Assembly: GCA_036924085.1 (NCBI GenBank)
Contig: JAVGWX010000007.1
Location: 76,686,948 to 76,750,947, forward strand
Direction: 5' to 3'
DNA from: Ariolimax columbianus
Lineage: Eukaryota; Mollusca; Gastropoda; Stylommatophora; Arionidae
DNA length: 64,000 nucleotides
How positions within the stretch are numbered: position 1 is the stretch's first letter; every line of letters starts with the position of its first letter. The notes beneath the pieces were generated by a model, which was not told where the DNA came from, searched no databases, and saw only the letters and a list, made by a program, of their open reading frames with translations. Made by a program: the position numbers and the translations under genes. Shown in pieces: positions 58,001-64,000 of the stretch.

Positions 58001-61000
58001 CCCTGTAGAAGTACAGGTAGACTAAGTGGGACCTGCACAGGGAAATCTGCCCCTGTAGAAGTACAGACCGACTAAGTGGGACCTGCACAGCGGCATCTGT
58101 CCCTGTAGAAGTACAGGTAGACTAAGCGGGACCTGCACAGCGGCATCTGTCCCTGTAGAAGTACAGGTAGACTAAGTGGGACCTGTACAGGGAAATCTGC
58201 CCCTGTAGAAGTACAGACCGACTAAGTGGGACCTGCACAGGGAAATCTGCCCCTGTAGAAGTACAGACCGACTAAGTGGGACCTGCACAGCGGCATCTGT
58301 CCCTGTAGAAGTATAGACCGACTAAGACTAAGACTGTAATTCATGTACACATTTAAAGCAGGGTATACTGGGTCGTGTCGATACTAGAGATGTTGATACC
58401 TTGACACCTTCCACGGCACTTGTCCCAACGCAGCGGAGTAATAAGCTGCTCAAGCCTCCTTCTGCTACATCCAGCTCACGCCAGAGCTGAGACCTGCACA
58501 GGGGCATCTGTCCCTGTAGAAGTACAGGTAGACTAAGTGGGACCTGCACAGCGGCATCTGTCCCTGTAGAAGTACAGGTAGACTAAGTGGGACCTGCACA
58601 GGGAAATCTGCCCCTGTAGAAGTACAGACCGACTAAGTGGGACCTGCACAGCGGCATCTGTCCCTGTAGAAGTATAGACCGACTAAGACTAAGACTGTAA
58701 TTCATGTACACATTTAAAGCAGGGTATACTGGGTCGTGTCGATACTAGAGATGTTGATACCCGATCTTTTTGTCTAAAAAACAAGCGGCCAATGGATCTG
58801 CTACTCAGTTCCTCTCTGAGAGAAAAGACAACACAAGTTTAAATATCTTTACTCCACCTGGGCTGTGGGAGAAAGGAATTTTGGGATAAAGATTGCATCA
58901 CTGCAAATGATAAATAATGAAACAGGAATTTAATAGGAATAACACAATGTAAAAACTGCACAGAATGGAGGAAATTAGAATGGTTTAAGAACGTCATTAG
59001 AAAGCAACCATATAATCAACCATCGGAAGCCTAACACAGCAGACGATCTGGCTTCACGTCTGTGGAACAATTGAGAGTGTAAAGGGCAAACGATTTTTAG
59101 CGAAAAACTGTCTTACGTCTGCCCTAGAAACAAAATGAGCCCAAGAAGGGGATATTGCAACTACCGGAGCAGTTTTACTTCAGCGATTAATGGAAAAGAG
59201 TTTTAATAACGAGCCTACAATAGCAACCGACTCAGCCCATGCTTCAAATTGATTGAAAACAACTGTTTAAAATCACGGTTTCACTGTTTTATTTTTCAAA
59301 AATATATTAATGTAGCAGTAGAGCACTAGCTTTTCACGGCAAAGGTACTGGATTCAACTTCATTTCCAGTCAGATTTCAGTCGACACAGCGATAACTGGG
59401 TACCTCACTTACGGTTAAGAAAATAAAAGTGAGTTCTATGAAGGAATATCAGACACATTTTTTTTTCTCTAGTGATTGCCCATCACGCACGGAAAGTAAT
59501 GGCAACCTAATGTACTACACACTTGCCAAGAACCTTATAACAGCCAAATAGGTGGCGATTGTATAAAGCGACGTTCTGTAAAGGGCATGCTACTTATTTT
59601 ATATATGTATATAGGTCCTAGTGGTTAAGTGGCACGGCTCACGACCCGAAGGTGCTGGGTTCGATCCCCATCACAGCACCGGCCGTTACCCCGGGGAAGC
59701 AAACCCTTAGAAAATGCAGGAGGAAGCAGACCCTTACATAAAATGCGTGCTGAAGTCGGATGTACTGGGCCGACTGGCGCAAAATAAAAACCACAGTGCA
59801 ACGCACACCGCCTTGGGGAATAGAGAAATGGAGCGAACGATGAAAAAAAAAAAAAAAAAAAAAAATATGTATATATATATTGTATTTCTTATAAACTGCT
59901 AAATGGGTACTCCACATGCTTTTTGTGGACAGTGTGAGTTGCGAAGTGTGCACTGCATTGAAATGGAGAGTCTTCTATTAAAGAAAGGTTTAATTTAATC
60001 TATCGGCATCAGTTTCGGTAAGCAATGGAATGTGCTTTAGCATTTTAAAATGAAACTTTCTCTGTTTCTTTTATGCAAGTTGACGTGTTTCGTATAAGTA
60101 GTGATGCTTATGAATAAATTTGCTTAATGAAGGTAGAAGGAATCACGAAGAATAACAGAGATGACAAGCTGGTTTGCTAAATGCTAATGTGGATCGTAGG
60201 GCTTGGCTGAAACATATGAAATATGTCATGCGTGATGATACTGAATATAGCTATCTGTGAGGATTATGTATGGACTAAGAACCTCTTTCGGTTCTGTAGA
60301 GTGGTGCATTGTTGCAGTGCTGCCATGATACAGAAACCCTAACCACAAGAGAACATACAATGATTCGGTTCATGTTTACAGTCACCAGGTGACATATTCT
60401 TTCCATAACTTGGTCTCCGTCAGAGCAGCCGTGTAAGCCTCTCGGCTTAGGGTGAGATAGCCCTCGTAATGCAAAGACATCCACAGACTTTCCGTAATGT
60501 CGATATCATTCTCACCGTGGTCCACCTCTTTCCTCCTCACAGAAACCATACCCTCCATTATCACTCTCATCAGACCTTTAAGCCTTTTCACATAATCAAA
60601 ATTGCAATGAGGGGGGTCTATTGAGTCTTCTTGGGATGAGGAGAAACACAACAAAGAAGACATGTACAAGAAATATTAAAGCAAAAAGAAAAATGAAGAC
60701 TTAAAAGGCCCTCAAAGCACGCACGAATGAATTCTTCTTCTTCTGCGATTATTGCACATTTAAACTGGGACTCCGGATTCTTCAAAAAATCCTGCAGACT
60801 TTTTCAGGGTGTCAATACCGCCGTACATTGTCTTCTCGGGATGAGTGAGCGTGCCTCATATCCTTCTCTTCAGATCTTTGTACTGGAGACAGTCCTGAAG
60901 TGCATTCGCTGTTGTCATGTTTGCATGGGCGCAGTAACACAGACTGGGGGTACCTATCTTGAATTTGATGTACATGTGGTGTTTAATTCCGTGGTGGTCA

Positions 61001-61628
61001 GTCTGGGGAAGCATTTTGATAACCTGGCCTTTTCTGGAAATGTGATAGTATACGCCCTCTCTGTGATATTTGGGGTGTTCTTCCCAACTTTATATTGTGT
61101 TGTCCTTTTATTATGGCTTTCACTTCTTCATAGTTGACCAATTATTCTTTCTGTGTCAATTTTGCTCCTTCTTTGGCTAAACTATTGGCTTCCTCATTTC
61201 CTTCGACGCCATAGTGCAATGGTATCCACTGTATCACTGCTGTCAGGAACCCGCCATATATTTTCGCTACGTCTGCCCTCAATTCGTTCAGCTGCACAGA
61301 TGAATGAGTTAGAGAGCACGTGACCTCGCAGATGTAGACATAATATGCCATATCAAATTTGTGAAAATATAAATAGAGATGGACGTTCACAAATGTAGAG
61401 AAGACTACAATTCAAGTACATGTCCGAATCATGGGAAGCTTACAGAAAGGTAACATCAAAGAATACTTCCACAAACCTTGTGAAAATATGAAGCCCAGTG
61501 GCAGGCAGGTCTAGAGCAACTACAGCCCATGTTTCCTGAACAACTCGAATCTCATCTGATGTCAGGAAATGGTCAATTTCTTTTTCGTCTTCCTTCCTGC
61601 GAGAGTTTGTCGACGCATGACAACCCAT
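41388..61628 (-). CDS. Globin X-like heme protein (three exons)
   Basis: Gene span; coding exons on the minus strand are 61628-61477, 42294-42063 and 41552-41388 (549 nt, 182 residues plus TAG). It starts MGCHASTNS: Gly2, Cys3 and Ser6 fit N-myristoylation with palmitoylation, the mark of membrane-bound globin X. The globin fold runs from about residue 22. Trp34 is in helix A, Phe63 is CD1, His85 is distal E7 (RLERHATLVM) and His117 is proximal F8 (LGEKHSAYNV), spaced 32 residues as in neuroglobin. The introns split codon 51 in phase 2 (B12.2) and fall after codon 128 in phase 0 (G7.0), the two ancestral globin positions. Role by family: heme protein at the plasma membrane, proposed in redox protection or signalling rather than bulk oxygen transport. 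Odd: intron 1 is about 19.2 kb and full of repeats, while intron 2 is 510 bp. Neuroglobin is the main alternative name. Confidence 0.88.
41553..42062 (-). other. Globin intron 2 (510 bp)
   Basis: GTAAGG donor just after codon 128 and TTTGCAG acceptor. No repeat is recognised inside. Confidence 0.8.
42063..42294 (-). CDS. Globin exon 2 (helices C-F, both heme histidines)
   Basis: The acceptor CATTCCAG is followed by G, which completes Arg51, then LFEMEKDLKKLFRRL (CD1 Phe63), RLERHATLVM (E7) and LGEKHSAYNVKPDMLP (F8). Ends TTGCCG|GTAAGG. Confidence 0.9.
42700..42965 (+). pseudogene. Possible LINE C-terminal fragment
   Basis: KLPTRVSRYRRNMNKWGLSN then GDCGDEYDP resembles the end of some RNase H-bearing LINE proteins (NMxKWGL followed by a C-x-C-G cluster). 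Antisense to the globin gene, in its intron 1. Short and uncertain. Confidence 0.4.
42966..43224. other. Globin intron 1, nothing recognised
   Basis: No repeat or coding feature is supported in this stretch. Confidence 0.3.
43225..43505 (+). repeat. R6 dispersed repeat (copy 2, least rearranged)
   Basis: CTAGTCTTAGTCGACCTGCA opens it, then CACCTGTGCAGGTCCCAGCT, GGGCTAGGCTCGAGCAGC, and an end ACAAACCACCTAACCATGG. It contains a single copy of the segment that is amplified 50 bp by 50 bp at 57650-58330. Confidence 0.75.
43690..43975 (-). mobile_element. S3 tRNA-like SINE (minus copy)
   Basis: Reverse of the copy at 50895-51175: GCGCTACTTTTTATCCTCAC, GACCCCAGTGGCAAGTCAAG, GCATCAAGCACC, and a head with box B (GGAGTTAAACCC on this strand) and GATCACGAGGCCGACG. 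Confidence 0.75.
43976..44582. other. No gene recognised
   Basis: AT-rich globin intron 1 sequence. Confidence 0.3.
44600..45780 (+). pseudogene. RTE-like LINE reverse transcriptase pseudogene
   Basis: QAGFRKDRGTRDHIFNMGNI, CFIEYTKAFDTVKH (D of motif A), ETLYQDQRANVSVSG, a decayed VRQGCAI block, then LRYADDTVILSRSAEGLEQL with the catalytic YADD intact, and SRIDKNGDCSKKMRRRIAMA. The end has WFINSIMARKCKYFGHIK and PGKRGRGRPRRQW in shifted frames. It has many stops but covers most of the palm, thumb and tail. Antisense to the globin gene. Confidence 0.85.
45838..45896. repeat. (TA)n microsatellite
   Basis: An uninterrupted TA run of about 55 bp immediately left of the mariner fragment. TA is the mariner target dinucleotide. 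Confidence 0.97.
45960..46150 (+). pseudogene. mariner transposase N-terminal fragment
   Basis: DIHGRMQEVYGDKNVSKATV and KNWTTIFKEGRELTQQYAP match the N-terminal helix-turn-helix of mariner transposases (IHxRMQxVYGD..S..TVKNW..FK.GR). It breaks off exactly where the 41-bp array starts. Confidence 0.75.
46109..46930. repeat. 41-bp minisatellite derived from mariner coding sequence
   Basis: About 19 units of CGGACGTAAGTTAACGCAAC, AATATGCGCCTGACAGGGTC, T, with two main variants at the CTGACCTGG/CTGACAGGG/CTGACCTCG position. The first unit is the mariner reading GRELTQQYAPDLVSD. Confidence 0.95.
46931..47000 (-). pseudogene. Inverted copy of the mariner N-terminal segment
   Basis: On the minus strand, ACAACAGTGAAGAACTGGAC and AACGACGTTTAAAAAAGTAC repeat the plus-strand stretch at 46075-46120 almost exactly. 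The 41-bp array thus lies between inverted arms. Confidence 0.75.
47080..47830 (-). pseudogene. mariner transposase pseudogene (minus strand)
   Basis: Right to left: CTIEEQRGVIRLLCSKNVKS (N-terminus), NDEKAVDFNMSHGAVHKIVH, CYDHKRAWETIYHEHL, a decayed GDE-x-x-x-x-HYEP block, then SAGKIMLTIFWDVSGSIWEH and SARYYDMLVKRLKPAI. The order fits a mariner transposase through the second catalytic domain. Stops and frameshifts abound, and the last DD-containing block is missing. Confidence 0.8.
47831..48110. other. No gene recognised
   Basis: AT-rich spacer. Confidence 0.3.
48111..48790. repeat. 48-bp minisatellite
   Basis: About 14 units of TTACAAGGAATAATATCATT, ACGGCTTTATCTCAGAGTTG, AGGCCCAC with few differences (ATC/GTC/ATA variants). 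Confidence 0.97.
48791..49695. other. No gene recognised
   Basis: AT-rich globin intron 1 sequence. Confidence 0.35.
49700..50700 (-). pseudogene. Tc1/IS630-like transposase pseudogene (second copy)
   Basis: Right to left: FVKMLRGAGFDFRKLTDSRN, GSPKNGELMFVSKSTDNG, MNYHTFRNWIEIALLP, CLVINNSS (where a catalytic D-N-A-S-Y-H block is expected; Asp is lost), KFPKPASTKDEIKLWLTKEH and IQFAEILFKPELLSL. The order agrees with the transposase at 26400-27585. It is heavily decayed, and the terminal acidic block is not seen. Confidence 0.6.
50895..51175 (+). mobile_element. S3 tRNA-like SINE (plus copy)
   Basis: GTAGCGAAGTAGTAAAGCCG gives a box A-like head and GTGGGTTCGACTCCGC a box B. The body has GCATCAAGCACCGG, CATCTCGTAGTCGCC, TGCCACTGGGGTCGGG and GGATAAAAAGTAGCGCAG. 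Confidence 0.8.
51176..51949. other. No gene recognised
   Basis: AT-rich globin intron 1 sequence. Confidence 0.35.
51950..52315. repeat. 51- to 54-bp minisatellite
   Basis: About seven units of TTTTGATCTCAAATAGCGAC, ATCCTAATGTGCCGTATCAC, TGTCTGGCTAG. Length variation comes from an optional ACT/AAT triplet near TGTCACTCTGG. Confidence 0.95.
52316..52650. other. No gene recognised
   Basis: AT-rich spacer. The left duplication ATTCTATTTATTT of the next element lies near 52655-52667. Confidence 0.3.
52668..53019 (+). mobile_element. S4 SINE-like element (plus arm of an inverted pair)
   Basis: From GGGATCAAGATGCTGAGCAG to GAACGAACGAAGCCAAGCC, flanked by ATTCTATTTATTT on both sides (right copy near 53021). 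Its tail is GAACGAAGCCAAGCC rather than a long GAA run. Confidence 0.85.
53020..53386. other. Spacer with an old LINE-tail scrap
   Basis: The minus strand at about 53150-53270 reads RWVPERTKLEGMVPGNRGRS, resembling the GMVPGKRGRGRPRR tail of the LINE at 44600-45780. The rest is ATT-rich simple sequence. Confidence 0.4.
53387..53745 (-). mobile_element. S4 SINE-like element (minus arm of an inverted pair)
   Basis: On the plus strand it opens GGCTTGGCTTCGTTCGTTCT and ends near CTGACCACTGCAGCACCTTG, the reverse of the copy at 52668. It shares the GAACGAAGCCAAGCC tail variant. Confidence 0.85.
53746..54605. other. No gene recognised
   Basis: AT-rich globin intron 1 sequence. Confidence 0.35.
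54606..54830 (-). other. Open lysine/glutamate-rich frame, unidentified
   Basis: A 74-codon minus-strand frame with AIKRVRKVAFYQPLLKNHNK, WKRDEAEMQKIRLEEKC and KKLCEIVKILNE looks helical and coding-like, in the same sense as the globin gene. No splice boundaries or family match were found. It may be a decayed transposon protein piece. Confidence 0.2.
54997..55082. repeat. (TA)n(GA)n microsatellite
   Basis: A TA run of about 55 bp followed by a GA run. Confidence 0.97.
55083..55542. other. No gene; contains a G-run
   Basis: A G homopolymer at about 55206-55219 and otherwise AT-rich sequence. Confidence 0.35.
55543..55950 (-). mobile_element. S4 SINE-like element with (GAA) tail
   Basis: A (CTT)n tail of about 56 bp, then TTCGTTCTCAATCTCCCACT, CCGACTTCAGCAACCATTTT, CCCTCTTCGATCCCTTCTCC, and an end GCTGCTCAGCATCTTGATCCC. 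Confidence 0.9.
55951..56655. other. No gene recognised
   Basis: AT-rich globin intron 1 sequence with no supported feature. Confidence 0.35.
56660..56921 (+). mobile_element. S1 tRNA-derived SINE (copy c)
   Basis: GGGCTAGTGGTTAAGTGGC and a mutated box B (GGGTTAAATCCCC). The tail is AAATAAAATA-rich. A short ATAGTTA duplication flanks it. Confidence 0.8.
56945..57200 (-). mobile_element. S4-like element, diverged
   Basis: CCTTCTTCGACGTG, GTAGTTTATAGCATTTCG, CCAACACATTCGATTTCAGC, AGTCTGTTACCAGGGCCATC and TGGAGGTGGGATAGAGT follow the S4 order with many differences. Confidence 0.5.
57425..57650 (-). repeat. R6 dispersed repeat (copy 3, minus orientation)
   Basis: CATGGTTAGGTGGTTTGCTA, then ACGCAGCGGAGTAATAAGCT, GCTCAAGCC and CCAGAGCTGAGACCTGCACA are the reverse of R6 copy 2. 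It leads straight into the 50-bp array. Confidence 0.75.
57651..58335. repeat. 50-bp minisatellite amplified from R6
   Basis: About 13 units of GGGACCTGCACAGCGGCATC, TGTCCCTGTAGAAGTACAGG, TAGACTAAGT, with a variant unit (GGGAAATCTGCCCC, ACAGACCGAC). It ends CGACTAAGACTAAGACTG, the R6 terminus. Confidence 0.96.
58400..58761. repeat. Second copy of the R6/50-bp segment (tandem duplication)
   Basis: The stretch from ACACCTTCCACGGCACTTGT through a short four-unit array to GTCGATACTAGAGATGTTGA repeats the 57540-58398 segment, with fewer 50-bp units. Confidence 0.9.
58762..59299. other. No gene recognised
   Basis: AT-rich globin intron 1 sequence. Confidence 0.35.
59300..59560 (+). mobile_element. 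Diverged S2-like SINE
   Basis: GCAGTAGAGCACTAGCTTTT, a decayed box B (GGATTCAACTT) and AGTCGACACAGCGATAACTG, GGTACCTCACTTA follow the S2 layout loosely. Confidence 0.45.
59614..59864 (+). mobile_element. S1 tRNA-derived SINE (copy d, 5'-truncated)
   Basis: Begins GTCCTAGTGGTTAAGTGGC, box B GGGTTCGATCCCC, ends in poly(A). ATATGTATATA flanks both sides. Confidence 0.88.
59865..60381. other. No gene recognised
   Basis: AT-rich globin intron 1 sequence. Confidence 0.3.
60382..60640 (-). other. Open minus-strand frame, possible unrecognised exon
   Basis: SQEDSIDPPHCNFDYVKRLK, GLMRVIMEGMVSVRRKEVDH, GENDIDITESLWMSLHYEGY and a C-terminal WKEYVTW give about 85 uninterrupted codons ending in a stop. 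A plausible acceptor (CTCATCCCAAG) lies upstream on this strand. Same sense as the globin gene, inside its intron 1. No family was recognised; it may be an unrelated nested exon or a TE piece. Confidence 0.25.
60732..61390 (-). pseudogene. LINE B-type copy 4: RNase H end and Cys/His tail
   Basis: Right to left: ELRADVAKIYGGFLTAVIQW, IPLHYGVEGNEEANSLAKEG (RNase H end, Asp of EAD changed to Asn), then KIGTPSLCYCAHANMTTANA, LQDCLQYKDLKRRIWG, MYGGIDTLKKSAGFFEES, and a tail CGCAGAAGAAGAAG. It parallels the LINE B C-terminus but is clearly diverged, with a frame change near 61140. Confidence 0.75.
61477..61628 (-). CDS. Globin exon 1 (MGC start, helices A-B)
   Basis: ATG at 61628 in GTCATGGG context. 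It encodes MGCHASTNSRRK, an acidic linker, LTSDEIRVVQETWAVVALDL and GLHIFT, ending ACAAG|GTTTGT in phase 2. Upstream on the minus strand TTCTATTGTCTAACAG (ending at 61656) could be the acceptor of a non-coding first exon. Confidence 0.88.
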
Positions 61629-61656
61629 GACGTGAGTACCTTACCAAATCACCTGT

Positions 61657-62079
61657 TAGACAATAGAATCATTTTTGTCAATTACAAGTTCTAGAAACTT
61701 TATCAGTGAGAGAAACGTCAGCCACATGTTGCTATTATTTAGGTAAATGCTGCATTTAGCACAAAGATGTAGACGACAAGTTTCCTCGATCAAAAAAAGC
61801 ACAACAACTATTAAGGTCAAAGAACAAAAAATGAGACAGAAGTACGAGTTGGTAATCACAGAAATAAATGTGTTTAAAATATTTAAAAAAAAAAAATTAA
61901 GTTAATCGAAAACAAGAACAAATCTATGGAAGTTCCCAAATGTTCTCAATGTCTATGTCAAGTAGTACAATTCTGGGGGAGGGGTGGGGAGGGGAGGGGG
62001 GGGGGGGGGGAGTGTGGGCGGAACAAGTTACTTTGATGTTATTTGACGTTATTTTCAAGAGTTCTTATTTTACCCACAG
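61657..62079. other. Globin upstream region; G-rich tract
   Basis: Holds the possible 5' splice or promoter region of the globin gene (minus) and a GGGGAGGGGTGGGGAGG-type tract at about 61976-62010. No TATA box can be chosen with confidence. Confidence 0.35.
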
Positions 62080-62163
62080 GAAGGCCTTAATGGCCGATAA
62101 GTTTGCCGAAGTTGTTAATGTGATCCATAAAACTGTTCTTGACATGTTAGTGCTGAATTGATC
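62080..62163 (+). CDS. Possible terminal exon of an unidentified plus-strand gene
   Basis: The acceptor TTCTTATTTTACCCACAG is followed by an open phase-2 stretch (KALMADKFAEVVNVIHKTVL, DMLVLN) and TGA, with AATAAA at 62208. The combination of acceptor, open frame, stop and poly(A) signal is exon-like, but no upstream exon was found and the peptide is not recognised. Confidence 0.3.
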
Positions 62164-62207
62164 ATTGCTATAAATTTGTTAGCGGTTAAACTCCGCGTGC
62201 TCAGTCT

Positions 62208-62213
62208 AATAAA
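62208..62213 (+). promoter_or_regulatory. Candidate poly(A) signal AATAAA
   Basis: Lies 45 bp after the TGA of the possible exon at 62080-62163. Confidence 0.35.
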
Positions 62214-62639
62214 ACTGGGAAATCTCACTGTGGTAGCTCCCCGAAGACACGGAAAATTGTAAACACTAAGGGACACAACACTGCTTCAAATTATGAAACG
62301 TTCATGACAGCTGCCTGAATTAGCATTTCATTGATTATTGTACGTGTGATTAGAATCGGCTAGCCTGAACAAGTCACGTTTTATAAAACGGGCTGAATTC
62401 GTACGACTGTGACATTTATTTATTTTGAAATGGGATACAGTGGGATATGGCTTTTCGGGAATCCCTTAATTCTGTGCTTTTCAGCTGTCACATGTTCGAC
62501 GCTTGTCCAACAAGTTCAGGGGATTTTGACGTAATGCGCTGCTTTGCTGAGTTGGAGAAAACTGAACAGTTGGTACAATTGTCGATTTTCTGTTCTGTTA
62601 AGAAATAAAGTCACTATACTTCTGGCATGCCCATAATTG
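62214..62639. other. No gene recognised
   Basis: AT-rich spacer. Confidence 0.3.
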
Positions 62640-62960
62640 CTCAATTCATTCAGCTAATACTGAAGTGCGTGGTAACTTATTGTTTATTGATTGCAAATAC
62701 GCATTTTATATCTAAACAGGCACAACCTACATGTTTTCCAACAAATGATTTTGAAATTCTGTAGTCTGTGGATTGCTGTTCAAAATTGGTAAATAGAGTC
62801 ATTATCCAGAATTCTTTCAATGACGCTCTTCAGAATGGCAACTCTATCCCAGTTCAAAGTCTCCACTGTTAGTTATTTCAAGACCTTGTAAGATAATAAG
62901 ATCGTTCATTGCCGAACACCTCAGCTTGATCAGGACAGTAAAGGCTAAAAGACAGCAACA
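62640..62960 (-). pseudogene. LINE C-type RNase H scrap
   Basis: On the minus strand LYCPDQAEVFGNERSYYLT preserves the shape of the RNase H C-terminal motif (CPGHAxVxGNERAD). Too decayed to extend. Confidence 0.4.
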
Positions 62961-63273
62961 AATAATGGTAACAATAGATATATATATATAAGTTAAGGGT
63001 GTCCTTCAGTAGACTTTACCGCTAGTCAGGAAATAAGCTTTAGACACTTTAAACTAATCCACAGCTTGTGTGTAGTAACGAGACCAGTTTCCTTCCTAGC
63101 TGCCTTTTTCTTCTTTGCCTTCCCTAGCCGTAGGGCATGTACACATTTACAGCTTGGTCGAATGGAAAACAACGGCAAACTACTGAATGAAACATTGCCA
63201 AGAAATACACGAAGGTTAATTAACGGACTGTCATTGAACATCGTTCAACAAAGGACATGCTTAATGATGGCAT

Positions 63274-63388
<115 letters not shown>

Positions 63389-63610
63389 ATATATATGTCT
63401 GTCTATCTGTCAGTCTGTATGTCTGTCAGTCAGTAAGCCAGCCAGTCAGTCAATCAGTATGTCTGTCATTCTGTCTGTCAGTCTGTCTGTCTGTCAATCT
63501 GTCAGTCTGTCAGTCTGTCTGTCTGTCAGTCAGTAAGTCTGTCTCTGTCTGTCTGTTGGTCGATCGGTCTGTCAGTCTGTCCGTCTATATGTTTGTCTGT
63601 CTGTCTATGA
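63389..63610. repeat. Degenerate (CTGT)n
   Basis: TGTCTGTCAGTCTGTC-type simple sequence. The serine/valine/cysteine-rich frame is an artefact. Confidence 0.9.
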
Positions 63611-63746
63611 TTCGAGCTGACAGGCGATCAACGAAAGGCAGTGTGGTAGCTGTAATAGGATGTTCGGATGATCTATCGAATTTCCAGAATGTGACTGACG
63701 AAAACAAAATGGCAATGAAGCTCAGTTCAGTTCAAGTGACATTTCC

Positions 63747-64000
63747 GCATCGAAGGTCGGTTACAATGGATCTCTAGTGCACTCTATCTCTTGTCGTAAT
63801 GGTGCAGTCTGAGAGGCTTTTTCCAGTCCATCTCCTGATGTTAACCACCCACTTATAACGTTGTCTGCCTCTTGAACGACTGCCTCCCCCCCCCCCTACC
63901 CTCTAGTGTGATCTTCAACACGGAGGTATGTCTTGTTATATGACCAAAATAACGCAATTGTCTAATCATGATTTCGGCCATTAATTCTCGTTTCACCCCC
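63747..64000. repeat. Dispersed repeat, related to 522-747
   Basis: CGCATCGAAGG, CTCCTGATGTTAACC, CACTTATAACGTTGTCTGCC, then a C-run at about 63886-63896, in the order seen at the left edge. It runs off the window. Confidence 0.4.

Overview
This window reads as a repeat-rich animal nuclear contig, probably from a lophotrochozoan and most likely a mollusc. The evidence is spliced genes with GT-AG introns, tRNA-derived SINEs, many decayed non-LTR retrotransposons (RNase H-bearing, RTE-like, CR1-like), Tc1/IS630-like, mariner and hAT transposase remnants, and very long micro- and minisatellites. The mollusc assignment is an inference from repeat style and gene content. Nothing in the window is bacterial or viral.

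Only two host genes can be assembled with confidence. (1) A three-exon plus-strand gene (12823-13072, 13389-13608, 17744-17963) encodes a 229-residue secreted precursor: signal peptide, acidic pro-region, a furin-type RQKR site at residues 115-118, a cationic amphipathic segment, and a separate cysteine-free 72-residue C-terminal module encoded by exon 3. That module resembles small effector modules of bacterial polymorphic toxins. The end of exon 2, including its splice donor, is repeated in tandem every 35 bp, and a nearly intact LINE sits in intron 2. A TATA box and two NF-kappaB-like sites lie upstream. (2) A three-exon minus-strand globin gene (61628-61477, 42294-42063, 41552-41388) encodes 182 residues with an MGC acylation start, both heme histidines, and introns at the ancestral B12.2 and G7.0 positions, so it is a globin X-like gene. 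Its first intron is about 19 kb and holds most of the repeats on the right side of the window.

Layout. 1-10 kb: nested LINEs, a 39-bp minisatellite, a 670-bp ATCT/ATCC block, 194-bp direct repeats and RNase H remnants. 10-12.3 kb: SINE-like, hAT and LINE fossils and GTGTTTATGTG repeats. 12.5-18 kb: the secreted effector-like gene. 18-31 kb: SINEs, trinucleotide arrays, LINE and Tc1-like pseudogenes, 29-bp satellites. 31.6-35.6 kb: a satellite field split by a LINE copy. 36-40.9 kb: 42-bp and 35-bp minisatellites and LINE fossils. 41.4-61.6 kb: the globin gene, with mariner-derived 41-bp, 48-bp and 50-bp minisatellites inside its first intron. 61.6-64 kb: a possible terminal exon, an RNase H fossil and a TCTA array.

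A recurring theme is that tandem arrays arise from identifiable parent sequence: mariner coding sequence, a Tc1-like transposase, a LINE RT active-site region, a dispersed repeat, and the exon 2 splice donor. A second theme is a shared ACGCAGAAGAAG-type 3' end on an RNase H-bearing LINE (LINE B here) and an abundant non-autonomous family (S4 here), which suggests the LINE mobilises S4. Family names LINE A-E, S1-S5 and R6 are local labels used in this annotation only.
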